64,000 nt of DNA, from positions 248,001 through 312,000 of the forward strand of contig CAIZHQ010000016.1 in NCBI GenBank assembly GCA_903932865.1. Direction: 5' to 3'. The position numbers and the translations under genes are program-made. How positions within the stretch are numbered: position 1 is the first letter of the stretch; every line of letters begins with the position of its first letter. The notes under the pieces were generated by a model. The model was not told the DNA's origin. It saw only the letters and a program-made list of their open reading frames with translations, and ran no database searches. Source of the stretch: an uncultured Burkholderiales bacterium (GTDB lineage Bacteria > Pseudomonadota > Gammaproteobacteria > Burkholderiales > Burkholderiaceae_C). Positions 24,490-32,599 of the stretch are shown piece after piece.

Positions 24490-24502
24490 CAGCCCCCTGG
24501 CC

Positions 24503-25153
24503 ATGACGGTGCACGACTTGCCCAGCCCCGGTTCAGTGATGCAAGCCGATGCCCAGCGCACCCGTATCGGCCGCTGGAAAATGATCCTCATGCTGTTGGT
24601 CTGCGCGTCTCCGGTGATTGCCTCTTATTTCACCTATTACGTGATCCGTCCCGAAGGCCGTCGTGTGTATGGCGAGCTGATCCAGCCGCAAAAAGACATG
24701 CCTCAGCTGAGTGCAAAAAACCTGCAGGGCGAGTCGGTCGCGCTGGCCAGCCTGAAAGGCCAGTGGTTGCTGGTGACTGTTGGGCCGGGCAGTTGTGACG
24801 AGCGTTGCCAGCAAAACCTGTATTTTCAGCGCCAATTGCGCGAAATTCTCGCTCGCGAGAAGGACCGGGTCGACCGCGTCTGGTTGGTCACTGACGATGC
24901 GGCAGTAGCCCCCAGTCTCTTGCCCGCCTTGAACATGGCGCACGTGCTGCGCCTGGATGCGGCTTTGGTGCAAAGCTGGATCAGCCCGGCCCAAGGCCAG
25001 CAGTTGCAGGACCATTTGTACGTCGTCGATCCGATGGGCAACTTCATGATGCGTTTCCCCGCCAACATGGACGTGCCCAGTGCCTCTAAAGCCAAACGTG
25101 ATCTGGAGCGATTGCTCAAGGCCTCCTCGTCTTGGGACCAGGCAGGACGCTGA
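24503..25153 (+). CDS. Sco-like thioredoxin-fold membrane protein with CxxxC motif
   Basis: A 216-residue protein with one membrane helix (ILMLLVCASPVIASYFTYYV) and a periplasmic thioredoxin-like domain. A CxxxC motif (Cys98-DER-Cys102) and a late Asp-His pair (His171, in QDHLYVVDPMGN) occupy the places of the copper ligands of Sco1/SenC proteins. It is therefore a candidate copper chaperone or thiol reductase for CuA assembly, distinct from the canonical Sco at 27191. Relatives are often mislabelled as oxidase subunits. The start may be ATG 24503 or ATG 24440 (overlapping SURF1); neither has a strong ribosome-binding site. Confidence 0.75.
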   Translation: MTVHDLPSPGSVMQADAQRTRIGRWKMILMLLVCASPVIASYFTYYVIRPEGRRVYGELIQPQKDMPQLSAKNLQGESVALASLKGQWLLVTVGPGSCDERCQQNLYFQRQLREILAREKDRVDRVWLVTDDAAVAPSLLPALNMAHVLRLDAALVQSWISPAQGQQLQDHLYVVDPMGNFMMRFPANMDVPSASKAKRDLERLLKASSSWDQAGR

Positions 25154-25156
25154 AGC

Positions 25157-26287
25157 ATGACCGAAGTTGACCTGTACAACCTGGAACCGATCTTGGAGCT
25201 CATGGCCGTGGGCCTGGCGGTGGCGGCATTGCCCTTGGGCTGGTGGCTGTGGCGCCAGCGCAGCACCACGCCATCGGGTCGGCTCAAGGCCTTGACCTTG
25301 ATCACTTTGTTTTTGACCTTCGATCTGGTGCTGTTTGGGGCATTCACCCGGCTCACCGATTCCGGTCTGGGGTGCCCCGACTGGCCAGGTTGTTACGGCA
25401 GCGCCACGCCCATGGGGGCCAAGGTCGAAATCACGGCTGCGCAAACAGCCATGCCCACTGGACCGGTCACGCACAGCAAAGCCTGGATCGAAATGGTTCA
25501 CCGTTATTTGGCCACGGGGGTCGGCGTCCTGATCCTGACTTTGGCCGCCCTGACGTGGTGGCTGCGCCGCCAAAGCCGTGAAGTGAGCCCTTGGTTGCCA
25601 ACGCTCACGCTGGTGTGGGTGTGCATGCAAGGGGCGTTCGGCGCGCTCACGGTGACCATGAAGCTGTTTCCGGCCATCGTGACCTTGCACCTGATGGGTG
25701 GCATTGGCCTGTTGGCTTTGTTGATGGCGCAGGCGGTGCGATACGACGGCGCTGGCTCGCGGCCCCTTTCATCGGGCTTGCGACTGGGCCTGTGGTTGGG
25801 CTTGGCCTTGCTGTGGCTGCAGATCGCATTGGGGGGGTGGGTCAGCACCAATTACGCGGTGCTGGCCTGTCCTGACTTCCCCACCTGCCACGGCCAGTGG
25901 GTGCCTGAGATGAACTGGCAAGGCTTCAGCGTCTGGCGCGAGTTGGGTTATACGCCCGAGGGCCAGTTGCTGCCTTTCTTGGCGCTGGCGTCCATCCATT
26001 TTGTGCACCGCTCGGCCGCTTGGCTGGTGTTGGCGGTGCTGTTGTGGGTGGGCTGGCGTTTGCGGGTGCAACCTGGGTTGGCCGGGGCTGGGCGTTGGTT
26101 GTTGGGCCTTTGTGCCTTACAGTTCGCCACCGGGTTGAGCAATGTGGTGCTGGGCTGGCCCTTGCTGGCCGCCGTGATGCACACCGGTGGGGCCGCTGCC
26201 ATGACCTTGACCCTGACGTGGGCGTTGAGTGTCAGTCGGGCTGATAATTCAGGGCCTGTTTCCCTTTCCAAAAAGCTTGCCGAATGA
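25157..26287 (+). CDS. ctaA: Haem A synthase (COX15/CtaA)
   Basis: A 376-residue polytopic membrane protein. It has the CtaA/COX15 motifs [67 protein letters not shown] and [10 protein letters not shown]. The His residues in these helices bind haem. It oxidises the C8 methyl of haem O to a formyl group, giving haem A. It begins 3 nt after the preceding gene and overlaps ctaB by 4 nt. Confidence 0.96.
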   Translation: MTEVDLYNLEPILELMAVGLAVAALPLGWWLWRQRSTTPSGRLKALTLITLFLTFDLVLFGAFTRLTDSGLGCPDWPGCYGSATPMGAKVEITAAQTAMPTGPVTHSKAWIEMVHRYLATGVGVLILTLAALTWWLRRQSREVSPWLPTLTLVWVCMQGAFGALTVTMKLFPAIVTLHLMGGIGLLALLMAQAVRYDGAGSRPLSSGLRLGLWLGLALLWLQIALGGWVSTNYAVLACPDFPTCHGQWVPEMNWQGFSVWRELGYTPEGQLLPFLALASIHFVHRSAAWLVLAVLLWVGWRLRVQPGLAGAGRWLLGLCALQFATGLSNVVLGWPLLAAVMHTGGAAAMTLTLTWALSVSRADNSGPVSLSKKLAE

Positions 26288-27180
26288 CCGTCGCTACCGC
26301 CCGTTTGCCCATGAATGCCTGGCAACAGTATTACGCGCTGACCAAACCACGCGTGGTTCAATTGATCGTTTTTTGTGCCCTGATCGGTATGGTGCTGGCC
26401 GTGCCTGGCGTGCCCAGCCTGGCCGAGTTGAAACTGGGTTTGTGGGCCTGCATTGGCATCTGGCTGGTGTCGGGGGCAGCGGCGGCCTTCAACTGTCTGG
26501 TTGAAAAGACCATCGATTCCAAGATGAAGCGCACCGCCTGGCGGCCCACTGCCAAAGGTGAGCTGAGCGACCGCCAAGCTTTGCTGTTTTCAGCTGCCTT
26601 GTGTGCCTTGGGCTCATTCGTGCTGTATGTGTTTGTTAACCCGCTCACGATGTGGCTCACCTTTGCCACCTTTGTGGGTTACGCCATCGTTTACACCGTG
26701 ATCCTGAAGCCGCTCACACCACAGAACATCGTGATCGGTGGGGCCAGCGGGGCCATGCCGCCGGTGCTGGGTTGGGCTGCGATGACTGGTCAGGTGGGGC
26801 CTGAGGCGCTGATCCTGTTTTTGATCATTTTCCTTTGGACGCCCCCGCACTTTTGGGCACTCGCACTCTACCGTGTCGAGGACTACCGCAAGTCGGGCCT
26901 GCCCATGCTGCCGGTCACACACGGCAACGAGTTCACGCGTCTGCAAATTTTGCTCTACACCATCGTGCTGATGGCGTCCTGCTTGATGCCTTTTGTGTAC
27001 GGCATGAGTTCCTGGCTTTACTTGGCCGCCGCGGTGGTGCTGAGCATCGGTTTCATCGGCTATGCGGTGGCCTTGTTCCGTGCCTATTCAGATGAACTGG
27101 CCCGCAAGACCTTCCGGTTTTCCTTGATCCACCTGAGCGCCTTGTTTGCCGCTTTGCTGTTGGACCACTACATTTTTTGA
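26284..27180 (+). CDS. ctaB: Protohaem IX farnesyltransferase (haem O synthase)
   Basis: A 298-residue UbiA-superfamily membrane prenyltransferase. The first Asp-rich motif region reads [20 protein letters not shown], the loop [19 protein letters not shown] follows, and the second motif region is [16 protein letters not shown]. It attaches farnesyl diphosphate to haem B to make haem O, the substrate of CtaA. Translationally coupled to ctaA (ATGA). Confidence 0.97.
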   Translation: MTVATARLPMNAWQQYYALTKPRVVQLIVFCALIGMVLAVPGVPSLAELKLGLWACIGIWLVSGAAAAFNCLVEKTIDSKMKRTAWRPTAKGELSDRQALLFSAALCALGSFVLYVFVNPLTMWLTFATFVGYAIVYTVILKPLTPQNIVIGGASGAMPPVLGWAAMTGQVGPEALILFLIIFLWTPPHFWALALYRVEDYRKSGLPMLPVTHGNEFTRLQILLYTIVLMASCLMPFVYGMSSWLYLAAAVVLSIGFIGYAVALFRAYSDELARKTFRFSLIHLSALFAALLLDHYIF

Positions 27181-27190
27181 GGCCTCAGGC

Positions 27191-27799
27191 ATGGTGCAAC
27201 GCAGAGTATTTTCGAAAGCCACCTTGGCCCTGAGTTTGGCCGCCGCGGTTGGGGGCTTGAGCGGCTGCGGCGTGGACAAACCTTCATTTCGCGGTGTAGA
27301 CATCACGGGGGCCGACTACGCCCAAGGCTGGGAGTTGAGTGACCAAGATGGCCAAGTGCGCACTCTGAAAGATTTTGCGGGCAAGGCCGTGGTGGTGTTT
27401 TTTGGTTTCACCCAGTGCCCTGATGTTTGCCCCACCGCCTTGCAGGAAATGGCCCAGGCCAAACAATTGCTGGGTGCCGATGGGGTAAAGCTCCAGGGTA
27501 TCTTCATCACCGTAGACCCCGAGCGCGACACGCCTGAATTGCTCAAGGCCTACATGGCCAATTTCGGGGCGGATTTTGTGGCCTTGCGCCCCACCGCCGA
27601 ACAACTGTCCAAAGTGACCAAGGACTTCAAGATCTATTACAAAAAGGTCGAAGGCAAAACCCCCACCAGCTACACCATGGACCACTCGGCGGGCAGTTTC
27701 ACTTTTGACCCGAAAGGGCGCATCCGGTTGTACAACCGCCACGCCAGCGGTGCCGAGGCGCTGGCCGCCGACGTGAAGATTTTGCTCGGCGGCAAGTGA
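27191..27799 (+). CDS. SCO1/SenC family copper chaperone lipoprotein
   Basis: A 202-residue protein. A lipoprotein signal ends in LSGC (Cys about 26), and the thioredoxin-like domain shows FFGFTQCPDVCPTALQEM (copper-binding Cys76 and Cys80), TVDPERDTPE and MDHSAGSFTFDPKG (third ligand His165). It matures the CuA centre of subunit II. ATG 27191 is used because it gives a regular signal peptide. It lies 10 nt after ctaB and is the last gene of the oxidase locus. Confidence 0.95.
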   Translation: MVQRRVFSKATLALSLAAAVGGLSGCGVDKPSFRGVDITGADYAQGWELSDQDGQVRTLKDFAGKAVVVFFGFTQCPDVCPTALQEMAQAKQLLGADGVKLQGIFITVDPERDTPELLKAYMANFGADFVALRPTAEQLSKVTKDFKIYYKKVEGKTPTSYTMDHSAGSFTFDPKGRIRLYNRHASGAEALAADVKILLGGK

Positions 27800-27844
27800 G
27801 GCCTGGACTCTTGGCCGGGCTCTGAACCCGCTATTACAGGGCCT

Positions 27845-28852
27845 TCAGTTCAGCTCGATCTTCTGGCTGCGGATGATGTCACCCAGCGCTTGGGTGTCGG
27901 ACTGAATTCGGTTGCGCAAACCCTCCGGCGAAGAGCCCACCACCTGCCAGCCTTGCTGAAACAAGCGCGCTCGCATCTCGGGCGCACGCACGATCTCGCT
28001 GACCACGGCAGACAGCTTGGTGGCCAAAGCCACGGGCATCGAAGCTGGGGCGGCCACCGCGTTCCAGATTTCCAGCTGGTAATCCTTCACCCCGATCTCA
28101 CTCAGGCTGGGCACTTCGGCGGCAACCGGGCTGCGCCCTGTGCTGGAAGCCCCAATGGCCCGCAATTTGCCACCGCGCACCTGGGAGGCCGCCATGGCCG
28201 GAGGCAGCAAAGCCAGCTGAACCTGGCCACCCAACATGGCGGTGATGATTTGCGGGTTACCGGGGTAAGGTACATGCACAGGCGCAATGCCGGCTTTGGT
28301 TTTGAGCAGCTCCATGCCCAGGTGCGCCACGGTGCCTATGCCAGGCGATGCATAGCTGAGCTTGTCGCCCGCCTTTTGGGCTTGGCTCAACCACTCGGCA
28401 GGGGTTTGGCCAGGGGCATCGGCAGGCACAGTCAGCACCAGGGGTGCCTTGCCGATCAGGCTGATCGGCGCGAGGTCTTTGAGGGGGTCATAGGGCACCT
28501 TGGGGTTCAGAATGCGGGCAATCGTCATGTTGCCGTTGATCATCAGACCCAAGGTGTGGCCATCGGTGGATTTCGCCACAAAGTCGGCGGCGATGTTTCC
28601 GCCCGCGCCCACCTTGTTCTCGACGATCACGTTTTGACCCAAGGCCTTGGACAAAGGCTCAGCCAGTGCCCGGGCCGTCAGATCGGGGCTGGAGCCTGCT
28701 GGGAAGCCCACGACCAGGCGAACGGTTTGCGTAGGCCAGTTGGCGTTGGCCGGTGGGTTGGCCCATGAAGGGGTCAGTCCCAAAGCCAAAGCAGCGCCAA
28801 GTGCTTGGGCCAATTGGCGGCGAGAAAAACCAGAGGAGGTGTGAGCGGTCAT
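27845..28852 (-). CDS. Bug-family tripartite tricarboxylate transporter substrate-binding protein
   Basis: A 335-residue protein. A twin-arginine-like signal (FSRRQLAQALGAALALGL) is followed by the Bug core VRLVVGFPAGSSPDLTAR and VIVENKVGAGGNIAADFVAK. The periplasmic ligand is unknown. No transporter or enzyme genes are adjacent, so this is an orphan Bug protein, a frequent situation in Burkholderiales. ATG 28852 is preferred over a TTG five codons upstream. It converges with the Sco gene and lies downstream of the rpoH terminator, so it must have its own promoter in the roughly 50 nt between. Confidence 0.92.
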   Translation of the reverse strand: MTAHTSSGFSRRQLAQALGAALALGLTPSWANPPANANWPTQTVRLVVGFPAGSSPDLTARALAEPLSKALGQNVIVENKVGAGGNIAADFVAKSTDGHTLGLMINGNMTIARILNPKVPYDPLKDLAPISLIGKAPLVLTVPADAPGQTPAEWLSQAQKAGDKLSYASPGIGTVAHLGMELLKTKAGIAPVHVPYPGNPQIITAMLGGQVQLALLPPAMAASQVRGGKLRAIGASSTGRSPVAAEVPSLSEIGVKDYQLEIWNAVAAPASMPVALATKLSAVVSEIVRAPEMRARLFQQGWQVVGSSPEGLRNRIQSDTQALGDIIRSQKIELN

Positions 28853-28901
28853 GGCGGATTCTTTCAAAACAAAACTGCACTGACTTTAGCGCACTGAGGG
28901 C

Positions 28902-28927
28902 AAAAAAATACCCGGTCTAAACCGGGT
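28902..28927 (-). terminator. Rho-independent terminator of rpoH
   Basis: Stem ACCCGGT-(loop)-ACCGGGT with a seven-A run on the plus strand to its left, which is a U-run in the minus-strand transcript; about 36 nt after the rpoH stop. Confidence 0.85.
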
Positions 28928-28962
28928 GTCCGAATGCAATACGGCCCACAGTCTGGTGGACT

Positions 28963-29895
28963 TTAAGCGAACTCGACAAGCGCCTTTTTCATTTTCTTCA
29001 TGGCCGCCACTTCGATCTGGCGGATGCGCTCGGCGCTCACGCCGTATTCGTCGGCCAAGTCGTGCAAGGTCATGCCGCCCGAGCCGTTGTCGTTGACTTT
29101 GAGCCAGCGTTCTTCCACGATGCGGCGGCTGCGTTCGTCCAACGCATTGAGGGCCGTGGCCAGTCCATCGCTGGCCATCAAGTCTCGCTCATGGGCTTCG
29201 ATCATGGCGGTGGGTTCATGGTTCACATCGGCCAAATAGGCAATGGGGCCAAAGGCCTGCTCGCCATCGTCTGATGGGGCCGGGTCCAGCAGCACATCGC
29301 CACCGGACATGCGCATCTCCATCTCCCGCACTTCCTCGCGTTTGACGTTCAGGCTGTGCGCCATCGAATCGACTTGGTCGGGGGTCAGGGTGTCGCGGTG
29401 GGTGCCTTCGTCGGCATCCGCCTTGTAGCCCTGCTTCATCGAGCGCAGGTTGAAGAAAAGCTTGCGCTGGGCTTTGGTGGTGGCCACTTTGACCATGCGC
29501 CAGTTTTTCAGGATGTACTCGTGGATCTCGGCCTTGATCCAGTGCAGCGCGTAGCTCACCAGACGAACACCTTGCTCGGGATCAAAGCGTTTGACCGCCT
29601 TCATCAGGCCCACGTTGCCTTCCTGGATCAGGTCGCCGTGCGGCAGGCCGTAACCCAGGTATTGCCGCGACACCGAGACCACCAAACGCAGGTGCGAAAG
29701 CACCAGCTTGCGGGCGGCTTCGAGGTCGTCGTTGGCTTTGAGTTGGCGGGCGGCCTCTTGCTCTTCCTCAAGGGTGAGCATGGGCATGCGGTTGACCGCA
29801 GAGATGTAGGCGTCCAAGTGGCCGAGCGAAGGCACGACCGCCCATGGGTTGCTCAGCGCGATGGCTGTGGCGGGGGAACCAGTTTGAATGTTCAT
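28963..29895 (-). CDS. rpoH: RNA polymerase sigma-32 (heat-shock) factor
   Basis: A 310-residue sigma-70-family factor. It has region 2 (HLRLVVSVSRQYLGYGLPHGD, then GNVGLMKAVKRFDPEQGVRL), the RpoH-specific QRKLFFNLR box and region 4 with LHDLADEYGVSAERIRQIE. It directs transcription of chaperone and protease genes. ATG 29895 is chosen: AAAGGAGTT precedes it and it gives the normal N-terminus; a longer open frame runs into ftsY but has no support. A perfect CIRCE operator covers its promoter, so HrcA repression is expected. Confidence 0.96.
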   Translation of the reverse strand: MNIQTGSPATAIALSNPWAVVPSLGHLDAYISAVNRMPMLTLEEEQEAARQLKANDDLEAARKLVLSHLRLVVSVSRQYLGYGLPHGDLIQEGNVGLMKAVKRFDPEQGVRLVSYALHWIKAEIHEYILKNWRMVKVATTKAQRKLFFNLRSMKQGYKADADEGTHRDTLTPDQVDSMAHSLNVKREEVREMEMRMSGGDVLLDPAPSDDGEQAFGPIAYLADVNHEPTAMIEAHERDLMASDGLATALNALDERSRRIVEERWLKVNDNGSGGMTLHDLADEYGVSAERIRQIEVAAMKKMKKALVEFA

Positions 29896-29924
29896 ACCAG
29901 AACTCCTTTCAGAATACCCCAATA

Positions 29925-29951
29925 TTAGCACTCTCTGGCGAGGAGTGCTAA
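29925..29951 (-). promoter_or_regulatory. CIRCE operator (HrcA site) overlapping the rpoH promoter
   Basis: TTAGCACTC-N9-GAGTGCTAA, a perfect match to the HrcA operator. On the minus strand the first arm supplies the -35 box (TTAGCA); 18 nt later TAATAT serves as the -10 box and overlaps the second arm. The rpoH ATG is about 30 nt further on. HrcA binding would block the polymerase. Confidence 0.9.
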
Positions 29952-30055
29952 AGGCCGGCGTCGGGGTGCCAACAGTCCGCGGGTTTTCCCTGATTTTACA
30001 GGCGACTGATGGCCGCGTCTGTGCGCTGGGGAACGGCGCAGGCGGGAGTGCGTGT

Positions 30056-31114
30056 TCAGCTGAGCAAGGCCAAGGCAAACTCGCGGGCGTTGAAGGTTTC
30101 CAAGTCTTCCAGTTTCTCGCCCACGCCAATGAAATACACGGGGATCGGCTTTTCGCGGGCAATGGCGCACAGCACGCCGCCTTTGGCGGTGCCATCCAGC
30201 TTGGTCACGATCAGGCCGGTCAGGCCGAGTGTGTCGTCAAAGGCTTTGACTTGGGCCAGCGCGTTTTGACCGGTGTTGCCGTCGATCACCAGCAGCACCT
30301 CGTGTGGTGCCGTGCTGTCGGCCTTTTGCACCACACGCTTGATTTTTTTCAGCTCTTCCATCAGGTGCAGTTGGGTGGGCAGGCGGCCCGCTGTGTCCAC
30401 CAGCACCACGTCACGACCCCGGGCACGGCCAGCGCTCACCGCGTCAAAGCTCACGGCGGCGGGGTCACCTCCTTGTTGGCTGACGATCTCGACCGTGTTG
30501 CGGGTGGCCCAAACAGCCAGTTGCTCCTTGGCCGCAGCGCGGAAGGTGTCGGCCGCGGCCAGCAGCACGCTCAGACCTTCGTCAGACAGGTGTTTGGTCA
30601 GTTTGCCAATGGAGGTGGTTTTGCCTGCGCCGTTCACGCCTGCCACCATGATCACGGTGGGTTGGTGGTCACCAATGGTCAACGGTTTTTGCAGGGGCAG
30701 CAGCAAGTCGGTGATGGCGTCGGCCAACAGCGTTTTGACTTGTGAGGGCTCGGTGGCCTTGGCCTCTTTGACGCGGCGTTTGAGGTCTTGCAGCAAATGC
30801 TCGGTGGCTTTGACGCCGGTATCGGCCACCAGCAGCGCGGTTTCCAGCTCTTCGTACAGGTCATCGTCAATGCGCGTTCCGGTGAACACCGTGGTGATGC
30901 TGGAGCCGGTCTTGCGCAGACCCGCCTTGAGGCGATCCATCCAGCCCTGCCGAGCGGCGGGTGCGGGCGCGGGTTCAGGTTGTGTGGGCAATGGCGAAGA
31001 CGTGATCGCGGGGGGGGGCGTTGCTGCGACAGGCTGTGCCACAGGGCGCGCAGACGTCACGGCAGGCGATTGCACCTCGACCAGGGGGGATTTTTTTTTG
31101 AAGAAGCTGAACAT
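30056..31114 (-). CDS. ftsY: Signal recognition particle receptor FtsY
   Basis: A 352-residue SRP GTPase. A short acidic/Pro-Ala-rich A-domain (residues 1-55) precedes the N domain and the G domain. G-domain motifs are GVNGAGKTTSIGKLT, AADTFRAAAKEQL, DTAGRLP and TKLDGTAKGG. It docks ribosome-SRP complexes at the membrane. Codons 6-8 form a run of nine A. In E. coli ftsY is followed by ftsE-ftsX-rpoH; here it lies directly before rpoH and ftsEX are missing. TTAAAT ends 7 nt before the ATG without a Shine-Dalgarno. Only 19 nt separate it from a divergent peptidase gene. Confidence 0.96.
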   Translation of the reverse strand: MFSFFKKKSPLVEVQSPAVTSARPVAQPVAATPPPAITSSPLPTQPEPAPAPAARQGWMDRLKAGLRKTGSSITTVFTGTRIDDDLYEELETALLVADTGVKATEHLLQDLKRRVKEAKATEPSQVKTLLADAITDLLLPLQKPLTIGDHQPTVIMVAGVNGAGKTTSIGKLTKHLSDEGLSVLLAAADTFRAAAKEQLAVWATRNTVEIVSQQGGDPAAVSFDAVSAGRARGRDVVLVDTAGRLPTQLHLMEELKKIKRVVQKADSTAPHEVLLVIDGNTGQNALAQVKAFDDTLGLTGLIVTKLDGTAKGGVLCAIAREKPIPVYFIGVGEKLEDLETFNAREFALALLS

Positions 31115-31121
31115 GTCGTGG

Positions 31122-31127
31122 ATTTAA
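31122..31127 (-). promoter_or_regulatory. -10-like box upstream of ftsY
   Basis: TTAAAT on the minus strand, 7 nt before the ftsY ATG; TTGGTT lies 18-19 nt further upstream, inside the divergent peptidase gene. Confidence 0.35.
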
Positions 31128-31133
31128 AGGATC

Positions 31134-32585
31134 ATGCATTCTATGAAACCAAACTTTCTCTTGGGACTTTCTTTGGCCACTGCCTTAATGGCCTCGGCTT
31201 GGAACACTTCAGCGCAGGCCCCTCAAGGGTTGCCCAGCGCTGCCGCACCGTCTGGCCACACCGCGCAGGCCCAGGTTCACACCTTCACCTTGGCCAACGG
31301 CATGGCGCTGTGGGTCAAGCCCGACCGGCGCGCTCCCACGGCGGTGCACATGGTCTGGTTGCGTGTGGGTTCCATGGACGAGGTGGATGGCACCAGCGGC
31401 GTGGCCCATGTGTTGGAACACATGCTGTTCAAAGGCACGCCTACCTTGGCTGTGGGGGAGTTCTCGCGCCGAGTGGCGGCTTTGGGGGGGCGAGAAAACG
31501 CCTTCACCGCCAAGGATTACACCGGGTATTACCAGCAAATCCCTTCCAACCAGCTTGAAGCCGTGATGCGCTTGGAGTCGGACCGTTTTGCCAACAACCA
31601 GTGGCCCGATACCGAATTCGCCAAAGAGCTGGAGGTGGTCAAAGAAGAGCGCCGCCTGCGCACCGACGACAACCCCCGCGCCCAGTTGCACGAAATGCTC
31701 TCGGCCACCGCTTTGTCGGCCTCGCCTTACCGCCGCCCCATCGTGGGTTGGATGAGTGACTTAGAGGCCATGACGCCACAAGACGCACGCGATTTTTACC
31801 GCAAGTGGTACACACCGGCCAATGCAGTGGTGGTGGTGGCGGGCGATGTCGACCCGCTGCAAGTCAAGGCGCTGGCCGACCAGTATTACGGCACCATCCC
31901 GACCCGCACTGTGCCTGATCGAAAACCCCGAGACGAGCCCGCGCAGCAAGGCCTGCGTCGCCTGGAGTTCAAAGCACCGGCCGAGCAGTCGTATGTGGCG
32001 TTGGCTTTCAAGGTGCCGCGCTTGGCCAGTCTGGCGGTCTCGCCAGAGCACGACGATGCCCTGGCCTTGACCGTGTTGGCCGCCGTGCTCGATGGTTACA
32101 GTGGCGCGCGCCTGGACCGTGCCCTGACGCAGGGCGAAAACCGCCTCGCCGACAGTGCGGGGGCTTATAACGGCCTCATGGGCCGTGGTCCGCAGTTCTT
32201 TTACTTGGAAGGCGTGCCTGCCAAAGGCCAAACGCCTGAGGCCCTGGAAACGGCCTTGCGCGCCCAGGTGCAGCGTGTGGCCACCGAGGGCGTGAACGAG
32301 GCCGAACTGCAGCGCGTCAAAACCCAATGGGTGGCCAGCGAAATATACAAGCTCGACTCGGTGTTCAACCAAGCGCGTGAGCTGGGCGTCGCTTGGACGC
32401 TCGGCTTGCCGCCCGATTACGGCGCGCAACTGATCGCTCGATTGCGGCAAGTCACGCCAGCTCAGGTGCAGGCCGTGGCGCAAAAGTATTTTGGCGATGA
32501 CAGCCTCACCGTGGCCACCTTGCGCCCCCAGCCCTTGTCGGGTCAGCCCCGTGCACGGCGTGCTGCGCCAGGTGCCCGGCATTGA
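31134..32585 (+). CDS. M16 family zinc metallopeptidase (catalytic member)
   Basis: A 483-residue exported protein. A signal peptide (residues about 1-28) precedes a pitrilysin-type domain with the inverted zinc motif HVLEH (His92, Glu95, His96) and a downstream Glu in ELEVVKEERR, followed by the M16C half. It probably degrades peptides or processes an envelope protein in the periplasm. AAAGG lies 4-5 nt before ATG 31134; ATG 31143 is an alternative. It is paired with a non-catalytic M16 gene immediately downstream. Confidence 0.92.
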   Translation: MHSMKPNFLLGLSLATALMASAWNTSAQAPQGLPSAAAPSGHTAQAQVHTFTLANGMALWVKPDRRAPTAVHMVWLRVGSMDEVDGTSGVAHVLEHMLFKGTPTLAVGEFSRRVAALGGRENAFTAKDYTGYYQQIPSNQLEAVMRLESDRFANNQWPDTEFAKELEVVKEERRLRTDDNPRAQLHEMLSATALSASPYRRPIVGWMSDLEAMTPQDARDFYRKWYTPANAVVVVAGDVDPLQVKALADQYYGTIPTRTVPDRKPRDEPAQQGLRRLEFKAPAEQSYVALAFKVPRLASLAVSPEHDDALALTVLAAVLDGYSGARLDRALTQGENRLADSAGAYNGLMGRGPQFFYLEGVPAKGQTPEALETALRAQVQRVATEGVNEAELQRVKTQWVASEIYKLDSVFNQARELGVAWTLGLPPDYGAQLIARLRQVTPAQVQAVAQKYFGDDSLTVATLRPQPLSGQPRARRAAPGARH

Positions 32586-32599
32586 ACCGCGCTCATCCC

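Noticed and set aside
29896..30195. N-terminal extension of rpoH into ftsY
   Set aside because: The extension covers the CIRCE/promoter region and part of ftsY in another frame; ATG 29895 has a good ribosome site and gives the normal RpoH N-terminus.
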